From CAZMHL01 sp045605445 (GTDB lineage Bacteria; Bacillota; Clostridia; RGIG6154): a stretch of 64,000 nucleotides of DNA. A program made the translations under genes and the position numbers. The stretch is taken from NCBI GenBank assembly GCA_045605445.1, contig JAZUPZ010000029.1:62001-126000 (forward strand). The letters are read 5' to 3'. Positions within the stretch are counted from its first letter, which is position 1, and each line of letters begins with the position of its first letter. The notes under the pieces were generated by a model. That model was given only the letters and a program-made list of their open reading frames with translations. It had not been told where the DNA came from and made no database searches. Shown piece by piece: positions 41,851 through 50,098 of the stretch.

Positions 41851-43005
41851 ATGTTGGATTGTGAAAAACTGTTTGAAACAATAGACTCATTAAATGAGGA
41901 ATATTTGAAATTTATGACAGATATCTGCAACATTGAAAGTCCTACTGAATATAAGGAGGGCGTAGACCGTGTAGGTAAGTATTTTTCTGATAAAGCGGCT
42001 CAGAAAGGATGGCTGGTAGAAAGGCAAAGTCAGGAAATTTCGGGGGATTGCATCTGTATCACTATGAATCCCGATGCCAATGCGGCACCTGTGTGCTTTT
42101 CAGGTCATATGGATACAGTTCATCCGGTTGGCTCTTTCGGAGAAACACCTGTCAGAATTGATGAAGAAAAAATCTACGGTCCCGGTGTTATAGATTGTAA
42201 AGGCGGGCTTGCGGCAGGTTTTCTGGCAATGGATGCCCTTGAAAAATGCGGTTTTAAAAAACGCCCTGTAAAACTTATTCTTCAAAGCGATGAAGAAAAC
42301 GGCAGCCGTAACAGCAATAAAACCACCGTTAAATATATGGGTGAAAAAGCTAAAGGCTGTGTAGCTCTTTTAAATGCGGAACCATACAGAAAGGGCGGTC
42401 TTGTAATTACCAGAAAAGGAATAAGCAAATACAGATTTGAGATCACAGGTAAATCGGCACACGCCAGCACGTGCGATATAGGTGTTAGTGCAATTTGTGA
42501 AGCTGCCCATAAAATTATCCGTCTTGAACAGTACAAAGACAGGAAGGGTATCACATGCAACTGCGGTATTATAAACGGTGGGGTAGCAGAGAATACTGTT
42601 CCTGAAAAATGTACATTTACAGCAGATTTTCGCTTTAATAACGAAGAACGGAGAAAAGAAGTAGATAAAATAGTAAGTGAAATTGCGCAGACTTCCTTTG
42701 TGGAAGGAACAAGCTGTGTTGTTACACTTGCAAGTTTCAGATGTGCAATGCCTGAGACAAAGGATAATCTGGAACTCTTTCAAAAAATAAAGAAAATCTA
42801 TAAAGAAAATAATTTGGAAGATGTTGAGGTGGTTCGTTCTCTCGGAGGCTCAGATACTGCAGATTTAACGCAAATGGGAATAACCTGCCTGGACGGCTTT
42901 GGCACAGAATGCGGAAATATACATGGACTGGGAGAATTTGCCTATGTAGATTCATTGGCACGATCAGCAAAAAGACTCGCCTCGGTCGCATACTGTATTG
43001 AATGA
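41851..43005 (+). CDS. M20 family metallopeptidase (ArgE/DapE/CPG2-like)
   Basis: A 384-residue dinuclear-zinc amidohydrolase/peptidase. Metal ligands lie in GHMDTVH (H86, D88) and GPGVIDCKGG (D115), with the catalytic E148/E149 in LQSDEENGS. The dimerisation domain begins near residue 185. The C-terminal His is in CGNIHGLGEFAYVDS. The family removes acyl or amino acid groups from small molecules or dipeptides; the glutamate carboxypeptidase/ArgE-like subgroup fits best. No signal peptide, so cytoplasmic. It lacks the repeated leader of the other island genes. Preceded by AAGAGAAGAAA. Confidence 0.88.
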   Translation: MLDCEKLFETIDSLNEEYLKFMTDICNIESPTEYKEGVDRVGKYFSDKAAQKGWLVERQSQEISGDCICITMNPDANAAPVCFSGHMDTVHPVGSFGETPVRIDEEKIYGPGVIDCKGGLAAGFLAMDALEKCGFKKRPVKLILQSDEENGSRNSNKTTVKYMGEKAKGCVALLNAEPYRKGGLVITRKGISKYRFEITGKSAHASTCDIGVSAICEAAHKIIRLEQYKDRKGITCNCGIINGGVAENTVPEKCTFTADFRFNNEERRKEVDKIVSEIAQTSFVEGTSCVVTLASFRCAMPETKDNLELFQKIKKIYKENNLEDVEVVRSLGGSDTADLTQMGITCLDGFGTECGNIHGLGEFAYVDSLARSAKRLASVAYCIE

Positions 43006-43039
43006 TTTTTGCCCCTGACCTGCCACGAGGCTATAAAGA

Positions 43040-43055
43040 ATGTCGAAAGGAGAAG
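43040..43055 (+). repeat. Repeated leader sequence, copy 3
   Basis: ATGTCGAAAGGAGAAG, identical over 16 bases to copy 1 at 40361-40376, directly upstream of the first lipoprotein gene. Confidence 0.88.
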
Positions 43056-43060
43056 TTGTT

Positions 43061-44053
43061 ATGAAAAATAAATTATTGTTTTTTATTGTTGCACTATTAG
43101 TTTTCGTGTTATCCGGATGTGTTTCGGGGAGCGTTGGGGATGATGTTGTGGTTAATGATGTTTTAACTGAATTTCAAAATGAATATCAAAAAATCGAAAA
43201 TGTAGAAATACTGGAATCTGAAAAAACAGAGAAAGCACAAAATGTTTATGTGTCATTTAATATTATAAATCAAGAGTTTGAAGGAAATAGGTATTATCAG
43301 CTTTTGTATAATTATTATGATAGAGGAGGATGGATGCTGGATAGTGTGCAACCATATTTAAGTGATAAGTGGCAGACACATCCGATTAAAGGTTATAAAA
43401 CTTCCAAAGAAATGATTGCTGCTGAACTTTTTAATAATATGGCAGATAAAGGAGAACGCGGTTTTGTGCTTAAGGGAGAAATAAGAGATTCGTTCTTTAA
43501 TGAGTGGACAAGGCTGGCGGATTCAAAAGAAAAAAATCCGGCAGAATATATAACAGATGTTGAGTATTCAGAAAGTTTAGATGAAAATTTGAGTTATGCG
43601 TTAGTTACAATTGAAGCAGAAAGTTATGTTCTGAGAATAAAAGAAAGAATCAGATTAACTTATAAATTTTCGGAAGAATATATGGGCTGGGAACTGATAG
43701 ACAGGCAATCCGTTGAACATACATTAAGAACAGTAAAACCAGTAGAAGGTACATATCAGAAAGTATATAATAAGGATACATATATGTTTACAATAAACAA
43801 TGTTTCATCAGATGGGTACATTACGGGAACTTTGGAAACACGAACAATGTGGTCAGGGGAACAAGAAATAAGTAAACAAGAGTATAAGTATCGTGTAAAC
43901 AGTGTATATAATTCCAATTGTGAATGTCTTAAATATCACCACAGCAACCATAATTCAACTTCGAATTTACAGTTTTATAAAGATTGCTTCACCACCGGGT
44001 ATGGCGGAGGGGTAGTAGGTACCGAATATGAGTATTTATGTAAAATTAACTGA
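43061..44053 (+). CDS. Lipoprotein of unknown function, paralogue 1
   Basis: A 330-residue predicted lipoprotein. The signal peptide ends in the lipobox LSGC with the lipidated Cys20. The mature part is acidic and Tyr-rich; its first about 200 residues align with the next gene (RYYQLLYNYYDRGGWMLD against RWYILNYNKYSRIGWQLD, and SDKWQT against EEKWTA). The C-terminal 100 residues contain a Cys-His pattern (CECLKYHHSNHN) lacking in the paralogue. No family recognised. ATG 43061 follows the repeated leader. Confidence 0.78.
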   Translation: MKNKLLFFIVALLVFVLSGCVSGSVGDDVVVNDVLTEFQNEYQKIENVEILESEKTEKAQNVYVSFNIINQEFEGNRYYQLLYNYYDRGGWMLDSVQPYLSDKWQTHPIKGYKTSKEMIAAELFNNMADKGERGFVLKGEIRDSFFNEWTRLADSKEKNPAEYITDVEYSESLDENLSYALVTIEAESYVLRIKERIRLTYKFSEEYMGWELIDRQSVEHTLRTVKPVEGTYQKVYNKDTYMFTINNVSSDGYITGTLETRTMWSGEQEISKQEYKYRVNSVYNSNCECLKYHHSNHNSTSNLQFYKDCFTTGYGGGVVGTEYEYLCKIN

Positions 44054-44065
44054 AAGGACAAAAAA

Positions 44066-45010
44066 GTGAAAAAAGTAATTATCACAATATTCTTTATTAT
44101 GATGATTTTGTCTTTGACTGCGTGTTCAGCAGGACAGATTTCAGAAAGTCAAATAAAAAACGATATGAATGAGTATTTTGCTGCTGAAAAATTCAGAGTC
44201 AGCAGTGTTACGGTGGAGCGAAGCAGACGAATAGAAAAGTCTGATACAATTGATGTATGTGTTGATGTAGAAGGTGAAAACTTTTCGGGTAAAAGGTGGT
44301 ATATACTGAATTATAACAAATATAGCCGAATAGGTTGGCAACTGGATTTTTGTAATCCTGTTCACGAAGAAAAGTGGACTGCCAAAACAGATAACCCACC
44401 CGATTGTTCTAAAGAAAAGTTGGCAGAGTATATTTTTTGTAAGGAGGATGTGAGAGGAGGTTATTCCTTAAATAAAAATATAGTAAGAGCTAAATTTAAA
44501 GAATGGACGTCAGGCGCAAATAAGGATGAAAGAGGGCCGGAAAGGTTTATAAAAAATGTTGAACATAGATTTAATGAAAGCGGTAATGTGTTTATAGCAG
44601 AGGTTACTGTTTCAGCAAAATCCAAGCTTTTCCAAATCGAAGAAACTATTTTTTTTGAATGGTATCTTGATATGTCTACATATGAATGGCAAGAACCATA
44701 TATATATTCTATGGATGGAAAGGTTATCAATATTGTTGATTTGAACGGGAAATATCTTTGTCGGAATACCGGCTCGTATATTTATCGAGATGACGAAATC
44801 AGAACTGCAGAGATTAAGTCATTTGGACAAGATCGGAAGTTTTTGTATTCACAAAGCACATCGAAAGGGGAACGTACATTTGTAATTGAAGGTCTTTTTT
44901 ATTCCTGGCAATATGTTGATAGCCATTCTAAGTTTTATATAACATTTACAGATGAAGCATTTCACGAAGGAACATATGGGTGGGTGGTTTATTATGACGA
45001 CAAAATATAA
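44066..45010 (+). CDS. Lipoprotein of unknown function, paralogue 2
   Basis: A 314-residue predicted lipoprotein with GTG start and lipobox LTAC (Cys20). It begins 12 nt after the previous gene and is its diverged tandem duplicate, sharing the W-x-L core and the following SKEKLAEYIF/SKEMIAAELF helix and FKEWT/FNEWT segments. The C-terminal part is beta-rich (YSWQYVDSHSKFYITFTD). Probably surface-exposed and anchored to the membrane. No function recognised. Confidence 0.77.
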   Translation: MKKVIITIFFIMMILSLTACSAGQISESQIKNDMNEYFAAEKFRVSSVTVERSRRIEKSDTIDVCVDVEGENFSGKRWYILNYNKYSRIGWQLDFCNPVHEEKWTAKTDNPPDCSKEKLAEYIFCKEDVRGGYSLNKNIVRAKFKEWTSGANKDERGPERFIKNVEHRFNESGNVFIAEVTVSAKSKLFQIEETIFFEWYLDMSTYEWQEPYIYSMDGKVINIVDLNGKYLCRNTGSYIYRDDEIRTAEIKSFGQDRKFLYSQSTSKGERTFVIEGLFYSWQYVDSHSKFYITFTDEAFHEGTYGWVVYYDDKI

Positions 45011-45127
45011 TAGAATCTTTTAATGGAATTGCAAAATTAAAGTTTTTTAGTTCCAACTTGATATGAGGTTGTTGCCAGAAAGTTTAGCATCCGGATTGCA
45101 AAGTGTTTATATGCGATCTGTGACCGC

Positions 45128-45204
45128 AATGAATTGCCTGACGGTATGAATTGAAATGAAAGATTTCATGAATTGCACCTGTCGGTGCATTAAGGCAATT
45201 CATT
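45128..45204. repeat. Palindromic element, right boundary of the accessory island
   Basis: Outer arms AATGAATTGCC (45128-45138) and GGCAATTCATT (45194-45204) are exact complements and differ from those at 40260-40317 by only one base per arm. Inside are ATGAAA/TTTCAT and GCACC/GGTGC hairpins. No coding capacity. Confidence 0.85.
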
Positions 45205-45224
45205 ACATTTATTTTACAATCTGT

Positions 45225-45255
45225 AACACCTCAGCATACTATGTACTGAGGTGTT
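45225..45255 (+). terminator. Hairpin covering the ribosome binding site of the LysM-GH18 gene
   Basis: A perfect 10-bp stem AACACCTCAG (45225-45234) / CTGAGGTGTT (45246-45255) followed by ATTTTT and then the ATG at 45262. It looks like an intrinsic terminator for the lipoprotein genes, but its 3' arm contains GAGGTG (45248-45253), the only ribosome binding site for the next gene. Confidence 0.8.
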
Positions 45256-45261
45256 ATTTTT

Positions 45262-46533
45262 ATGGATATTTACATAGTTAAGCAAGGGGATACGGTTTAT
45301 TCCATTGCAAGGCAGTTTTCTGTTTCACCCGAAAGGCTTATGATAAACAATGGCATAAAAGAGGGTGACACTCTTGTTGTCGGTCAGAGCCTTTTGATAA
45401 TTTATCCCGAAACCGTTCACACGGTTAAAAGGGGAGAAACAATTTATTCAATAGCAGAGGAGTACAATGTTTCTGTTACCGATATTTTAAGAAACAATTA
45501 TAATTTAAGAGGAAATACAACAATTTACGAGGGTCAGAGCCTTGTTATAAAAAACAAGGGGCAAAAAAACGGAGCAATTATGCTTAATTCTTATGCTTAT
45601 CCCTACATAACCGACGAGGCACTTTATTCGCAGATTGCTTACCAGACCTATCTTTCACCTTTTACTTACGGCTTTACAGGAGAAGGACAGCTGGTTCCTC
45701 TTGCAGACGAAAAACTTATTTCCGCTGCCGGAGTTTACGGGGTAATGCCGCTTATGCACCTTTCAACGCTTACTCCCGAGGGGAATTTCAGTAACGAGCT
45801 TGCAAGTGTAATTTTAAATGATAAGGAAAAACAAAGAATACTTGCCGATCAGATTCTTTCTACAATTCAGGAAAAAGGATACTTTGGTCTTGATATAGAC
45901 TTTGAGTTTGTTTATGCCGGAGAGGATGAACTGTATGCACAGTTTGTGTCTTATTTAAGAGAAAGACTTAACACTTACGGATACAAGGTTATTGTTGCCC
46001 TTGCGCCCAAAACCTCCGACGAACAAAGAGGACTGATTTATGAGGGGCATAATTATGCTCTTCTGGGTGAGGCGGCAAATCTTGCTTTTGTAATGACCTA
46101 TGAATGGGGATATACCTACGGGCCGCCCCTTGCGGTTTCACCGCTTAATTCCGTAAGAGCCGTGCTTGACTATGCGGTGTCAAGAATTCCACCCTCAAAA
46201 ATACTGATGGGACTGCCCAATTACGCCTATGACTGGAAGCTTCCTTTCGTAAAAGGAGTAACAAGGGCAGATTTAATCGGCAACCTTGATGCGGTAAGAA
46301 TTGCGGCGGAAAACAACCGTGAAATCCTTTTTGACGAGTATCAGCAGACTCCCTATTTTTATTATTACAAAAATGGCGAGGAGCACGTAATCTGGTTTGA
46401 CGATGCACGAAGTATGATGCTTAAAACCGACCTTATAAGAGAGTACTCTCTTGCGGGAGCGGGTGTGTGGAATATGATGAGGGAGTTCCCTCAGCTGTGG
46501 CTCATTTTAAATGAAAAATATTACATAATTTGA
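45262..46533 (+). CDS. LysM-GH18 spore cortex peptidoglycan hydrolase (YaaH/SleL type)
   Basis: A 423-residue protein with two LysM peptidoglycan-binding modules (about 2-47 and 52-97) and a GH18 catalytic barrel (about 105-420). The catalytic motif is D211-I-D213-F-E215. The architecture equals YaaH/SleL, an N-acetylglucosaminidase that degrades spore cortex during germination, and like those it has no classical signal peptide, since it is packed into the coat from the mother cell. It implies that the organism sporulates. The ribosome binding site lies in a hairpin (45225-45255), so transcription probably starts within or after the 5' arm, or translation is controlled. Confidence 0.88.
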   Translation: MDIYIVKQGDTVYSIARQFSVSPERLMINNGIKEGDTLVVGQSLLIIYPETVHTVKRGETIYSIAEEYNVSVTDILRNNYNLRGNTTIYEGQSLVIKNKGQKNGAIMLNSYAYPYITDEALYSQIAYQTYLSPFTYGFTGEGQLVPLADEKLISAAGVYGVMPLMHLSTLTPEGNFSNELASVILNDKEKQRILADQILSTIQEKGYFGLDIDFEFVYAGEDELYAQFVSYLRERLNTYGYKVIVALAPKTSDEQRGLIYEGHNYALLGEAANLAFVMTYEWGYTYGPPLAVSPLNSVRAVLDYAVSRIPPSKILMGLPNYAYDWKLPFVKGVTRADLIGNLDAVRIAAENNREILFDEYQQTPYFYYYKNGEEHVIWFDDARSMMLKTDLIREYSLAGAGVWNMMREFPQLWLILNEKYYII

Positions 46534-46562
46534 TTGACATATTTTGTTAATAATTGTATAAT
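46534..46562 (+). promoter_or_regulatory. Consensus promoter of the aldolase gene
   Basis: TTGACA (46534-46539), 17-bp spacer, TATAAT (46557-46562), both exact, starting at the base right after the stop of the preceding gene. The start codon follows 36 nt later. Confidence 0.9.
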
Positions 46563-46598
46563 ACTAAAAGAAAGTAATTAGTATTGGAGAGATAAATA

Positions 46599-47462
46599 AT
46601 GTTAGTATCAGCAAAAGAAATGCTTCAGAAAGCAAAAGAAGGAAAATATGCGGTTGGTCAGTTCAATATCAACAATCTTGAATGGACAAAATCAATTCTT
46701 CTTACAGCGCAGGAATTAAAATCTCCTGTAATCCTTGGTGTTTCTGAAGGCGCAGGTAAATATATGTGCGGTTACAAAACTATCGTAGGAATGGTTGAAG
46801 GTATGATTGAAGAACTGGGAATTACAGTTCCTGTTGCACTTCATCTTGACCACGGCAGCTATGAACACGCTCTTAAAGTTATTGAAGCAGGTTTTTCTTC
46901 AGTAATGTTCGACGGATCTCATTATCCGATTGAAGAAAATATTGAAAAAACAAAAGAAATCGTTAGAATTGCAAAAGAAAAAGGTATTTCCGTTGAAGCT
47001 GAAGTTGGTTCAATCGGTGGCGAAGAAGACGGTGTTGTAGGCGGTGGTGAAGTTGCAGACGTTGAAGAATGTAAATTAATCGCAGGCCTTGGTATCGACA
47101 TCCTCGCAGCAGGTATCGGTAATATCCACGGTAAATATCCTGAAAACTGGGCAGGTCTCAGATTTGATGTTCTTGAAGAAATCTCAAATGCAACATCACC
47201 AATGCCTCTCGTTCTCCACGGCGGTACAGGTATCCCTGCAGATATGATTAAAAAGGCTATTTCTCTCGGTGTTTCAAAAATCAATGTAAACACAGAATGT
47301 CAGCTCTCTTTTGCTGAAGCTACAAGAAAATATATTGAAGCAGGTAAAGACCTTGAAGGAAAAGGCTTTGACCCAAGAAAGCTCCTCGCTCCTGGCGCAG
47401 AAGCTATTAAGGCTACTGTTGCGGAAAAGATTAAGCTTTTCGGTTCAGAAAACAAAGCTTAA
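46599..47462 (+). CDS. fba: Class II fructose-bisphosphate aldolase
   Basis: A zinc-dependent cytosolic glycolytic enzyme of 287 residues interconverting fructose-1,6-bisphosphate and two triose phosphates. The signature is VALHLDHGSYEHALKVIEAGF (catalytic D84, zinc H85), followed by GGEEDGV (about 143-149), AGIGNIHGKY and LVLHGGTGI, where the phosphate and sodium ligands lie. Related tagatose-bisphosphate aldolases share the fold; the size and single-copy promoter favour FBA. Codons are strongly biased and more uniform than in neighbours, as for a highly expressed gene. Monocistronic, with exact promoter and strong terminator. Confidence 0.92.
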   Translation: MLVSAKEMLQKAKEGKYAVGQFNINNLEWTKSILLTAQELKSPVILGVSEGAGKYMCGYKTIVGMVEGMIEELGITVPVALHLDHGSYEHALKVIEAGFSSVMFDGSHYPIEENIEKTKEIVRIAKEKGISVEAEVGSIGGEEDGVVGGGEVADVEECKLIAGLGIDILAAGIGNIHGKYPENWAGLRFDVLEEISNATSPMPLVLHGGTGIPADMIKKAISLGVSKINVNTECQLSFAEATRKYIEAGKDLEGKGFDPRKLLAPGAEAIKATVAEKIKLFGSENKA

Positions 47463-47484
47463 GAAACATTAAATTCCTTGCACC

Positions 47485-47514
47485 AAAACACCCCTTGTTA
47501 AAGGGGTGTTTTTT
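47485..47514 (+). terminator. Intrinsic terminator of the aldolase gene
   Basis: A 10-bp stem AAAACACCCC (47485-47494) / GGGGTGTTTT (47503-47512) with an 8-nt loop and a T-run. Confidence 0.92.
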
Positions 47515-47572
47515 GCTGTGTTGCAACGGCTTGCTTTATGTCTGTTACCAAATATTTGTTGTAAATAAGAAC

Positions 47573-47606
47573 CCGACCTGATAACGCAATCAAAGATTGC
47601 GGTCGG
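47573..47606. repeat. Palindromic intergenic element related to 29216-29292
   Basis: Arms CCGACC (47573-47578) and GGTCGG (47601-47606) enclose CGCAATC/GATTGCG (47585-47591, 47595-47601). The CGGTCGGTG string at its right end also occurs in the element at 29216-29292. It lies in a 238-bp gap that otherwise holds only terminators and an AT-rich tandem repeat. Confidence 0.65.
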
Positions 47607-47639
47607 TGCCCCGGAACCTTGTTGCATTCACAATAAAAA

Positions 47640-47663
47640 CAAATTCGGGTTCCCCCGAATTTG
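47640..47663 (-). terminator. Terminator of the SGNH hydrolase gene
   Basis: A 10-bp perfect stem (CAAATTCGGG/CCCGAATTTG) with a 4-nt loop. On the minus strand it is followed by TTTTTATTG, 38 bp after the SGNH stop. Confidence 0.75.
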
Positions 47664-47700
47664 CACAATTTTTATTCTTTATTATTTATTCTTTATTATT

Positions 47701-48612
47701 TTATTTGTACATTTCCATCATTGCATCGAAAATGTCGCTGTGAAGCTTGTCGGTGTATTCTGCATAATCAACATAATTCTGAAGAGTATCGGCGCGCCAG
47801 TCGATGCCCTCGTTGCGGTACATTGTAATTTTTTCCTTTGTTTCTTTAATTCTTTCGGCTATGGGCTTGTCAAGATAATCGGGAATATCGTGATATTCTG
47901 TGAAACGGATGTTTCTTTCAATGTCGGAAAGCTTATACAGATTTTCCATTTTTTCTGACATTTTATATTCCGAATCAAAATTACACTTTTCAATAAAACC
48001 CATTTCTTTAAGCCATATCTGTGCCATTGCGTGGTAGCCCTTTGGTTCGGGATGAACTCTGTCGGGGCGCATAAGACCTTCTGTTCCCAGCATAGACTTC
48101 ATATTATTGTAAAAATCAACAATTTTAAGGTTATATTTTTCTGCAAGCTCATATTTGAAACGGTTACACTCTTCAACGCCGGTATTGCACATTAAGTTTT
48201 CGTTGTCTGTGTCTGAGACGTCATCATAGGGGACAAGTGTGCAGAGAACAACCTCTGCTCCCGCATCAAGAGATTTTACAACAAGCTTTTCTATATACTC
48301 CTTGTGTATCGCCATTGCCTTTTTACGTCTTTCCTCTTTATCGGGCTCTGTGCAGTCCGGAGAATACATTCCTCTGTCAATATCGTTAATTCCAATTAAA
48401 ATATTTACAAGCTGAGGGTTGTGGGTAAGGCAGTCATAGTTAATTCTTTTGTAAGCCTGCCATGCACTGTCTCCCGGGTTTCCGCTGTTATATATTTTAA
48501 TTTTCTTTTCGGGAATATTGTCCCTGAAGTAATCATAAATTTCGTTAATCCAGAGGGCTGCGGCAGTAATGCTGTCGCCTAAAAATACTATAGTATCGTT
48601 TTTTTCAAACAT
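47701..48612 (-). CDS. SGNH/GDSL-family hydrolase
   Basis: A 303-residue esterase-fold enzyme. Block I is FLGDSIT (nucleophile S14), block III GINDID, and the catalytic Asp-His pair DRVHPEPKGYHAMA. The C-terminal 80 residues are an extra helical, charged region not needed for the fold. No signal peptide, so likely intracellular. Such enzymes remove acetyl or other acyl groups from carbohydrates, and its neighbour is L-rhamnose isomerase, so deacylation of plant cell-wall-derived sugars is plausible. It stands alone on the minus strand. Confidence 0.85.
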   Translation of the reverse strand: MFEKNDTIVFLGDSITAAALWINEIYDYFRDNIPEKKIKIYNSGNPGDSAWQAYKRINYDCLTHNPQLVNILIGINDIDRGMYSPDCTEPDKEERRKKAMAIHKEYIEKLVVKSLDAGAEVVLCTLVPYDDVSDTDNENLMCNTGVEECNRFKYELAEKYNLKIVDFYNNMKSMLGTEGLMRPDRVHPEPKGYHAMAQIWLKEMGFIEKCNFDSEYKMSEKMENLYKLSDIERNIRFTEYHDIPDYLDKPIAERIKETKEKITMYRNEGIDWRADTLQNYVDYAEYTDKLHSDIFDAMMEMYK

Positions 48613-48702
48613 ATGTAAGCCTCCTTTTTTTAAAGTTTATCACAATACAAAGCAAAAAGCAATAAAATAAAGACAAAATAACATAAAGACACATAAAACG
48701 TC

Positions 48703-48731
48703 TTGAAAAACCTATAGAATTACTATATAAT
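48703..48731 (+). promoter_or_regulatory. rhaA promoter
   Basis: TTGAAA (48703-48708) and TATAAT (48726-48731) with a 17-bp spacer, 20 nt before the TTG start. GAGGTGA is at 48738-48744. The start codon lies so close that the leader is minimal. Confidence 0.75.
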
Positions 48732-48750
48732 TAAAATGAGGTGATTTAAG

Positions 48751-50004
48751 TTGGTAGGAAAAAGATACGAAGAAGCAAAAAAAGTATATGCACAGTTTGG
48801 CGTAGATACAGATAAAGCAATAGAAATATTAAAAAATGTTCCTCTTTCTGTTCATTGTTGGCAGGGTGATGATGTTAAGGGATTTGACCGGGACGGTCCG
48901 CTCACAGGCGGAATTCAGACAACGGGAAATTATCCCGGAAAAGCTACAACTCCCGAACAGCTTATGGCAGATATGGACAAGGCAATATCTCTTTGCCCGG
49001 GTAAAAAGAAAATAAATGTTCATGCCTGCTATGCAATTTTTGAAAATGGTGAGTTTGCAGACCGTGACAAGCTTGAACCAAAGCATTTTGAAAAATGGCT
49101 AAAATTTGCAAAAGAAAGAAATATGGGTATTGATTTTAATCCCACCTTTTTCTCTCATCCTAAAGTAAAAGATGGGCTTACTCTCTCAAGCCCCGATGAA
49201 GAAACAAGAAAGTTCTGGATTGAACACGGAAAAGCCTGCATAAGAATTTCTCAGTATTTTGCAGAGGAAACAGGTATTCCCTGCGTTATGAACATCTGGA
49301 CAGGTGACGGTTATAAGGATATTCCTGCAGACCGTCTCGGTCCGAGAATGAGATACAAGGAATCAATAGAGGCAATTCTTGAAGAACCCTTTGACAAAAA
49401 GCTTGTTAAGCCTTGCGTTGAATCAAAGGTATTCGGCATCGGTGTAGAATCATATACAGCAGGTTCGGCAGAATTTACTCTTTCCTTTGCGGCAACCCAC
49501 GAAGGCTGTCTCCCGCTTATGGATAACGGGCATTATCATCCGACAGAAGTTGTGTCAGACAAAATTCCTGCACTTTTGTGCTTCTATCCCGAAATTGCCC
49601 TTCATATAACAAGAGGCGTTCGCTGGGACAGTGACCACGTTCTTCTTTTTGATGATGAAACAAAGGAAATGGCAAAGGAAATTGTTCGCTCGGATGCTCT
49701 TGAAAGAGTTTATATGGCGCTCGATTTTTTCGATGCAAGTATAAACAGAATTGCAGCCTGGGCGGTTGGAATCAGAAGCTGGCAGAAGGCACTTTTGTCT
49801 GCTCTTGTTACCCCTAATGAAGAGCTTAAAAAGCTTCAGAATGAAAACAGCCTTACAAAACTTATGGTAATGCAGGAGGAGGTTAAAACCCTTCCTTTTG
49901 GCGACATCTGGAATTACTATTGCAAAACTCAGGGAGTTCCCTCCGGTGCTGAAATTTTTGATGAAATTGAAAAATATGAAAAAGAAGTTTTGTTAAAAAG
50001 ATAA
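48751..50004 (+). CDS. rhaA: L-rhamnose isomerase
   Basis: A cytosolic metal-dependent TIM-barrel isomerase (417 aa) converting L-rhamnose to L-rhamnulose. The N-terminal VPLSVHCWQGDDVKGFD, NVHACYAIFE, DFNPTFFSHPKVKDGLTLSS and DNGHYHPTEVVSDKIPA are hallmark regions. Length equals known RhaA (about 419). It starts with TTG. The rhamnulokinase and aldolase genes do not follow, so the pathway is scattered in this genome. Confidence 0.96.
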   Translation: MVGKRYEEAKKVYAQFGVDTDKAIEILKNVPLSVHCWQGDDVKGFDRDGPLTGGIQTTGNYPGKATTPEQLMADMDKAISLCPGKKKINVHACYAIFENGEFADRDKLEPKHFEKWLKFAKERNMGIDFNPTFFSHPKVKDGLTLSSPDEETRKFWIEHGKACIRISQYFAEETGIPCVMNIWTGDGYKDIPADRLGPRMRYKESIEAILEEPFDKKLVKPCVESKVFGIGVESYTAGSAEFTLSFAATHEGCLPLMDNGHYHPTEVVSDKIPALLCFYPEIALHITRGVRWDSDHVLLFDDETKEMAKEIVRSDALERVYMALDFFDASINRIAAWAVGIRSWQKALLSALVTPNEELKKLQNENSLTKLMVMQEEVKTLPFGDIWNYYCKTQGVPSGAEIFDEIEKYEKEVLLKR

Positions 50005-50009
50005 AAAGC

Positions 50010-50038
50010 TTGACAAACAGGGACTTATCCCTTATAAT
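50010..50038 (+). promoter_or_regulatory. Exact consensus promoter directly before a terminator hairpin
   Basis: TTGACA (50010-50015), 17-bp spacer, TATAAT (50033-50038). Transcription should start near 50045, only 8 bp before the hairpin at 50053-50079, so the product would be about 45 nt unless termination is suppressed. Confidence 0.75.
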
Positions 50039-50052
50039 TTCCACAACATCAG

Positions 50053-50086
50053 GGCACTTAACTATAAAAATTAAGTGCCTTAATTT
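50053..50086 (+). terminator. Intrinsic terminator after rhaA and the 50010 promoter
   Basis: Stem GGCACTTAA (50053-50061) / TTAAGTGCC (50071-50079) with a 9-nt loop and a following TTAATTTT. Confidence 0.75.
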
Positions 50087-50098
50087 TAAAAAAGTCAT

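Noticed and set aside
40241..45204. CRISPR array or integron attC array in the repeat-rich island
   Set aside because: The repeats are few, unevenly spaced by whole genes and not paired with spacers, cas genes or an integrase. The leader repeat contains a ribosome binding site and shows no attC-like core sites.
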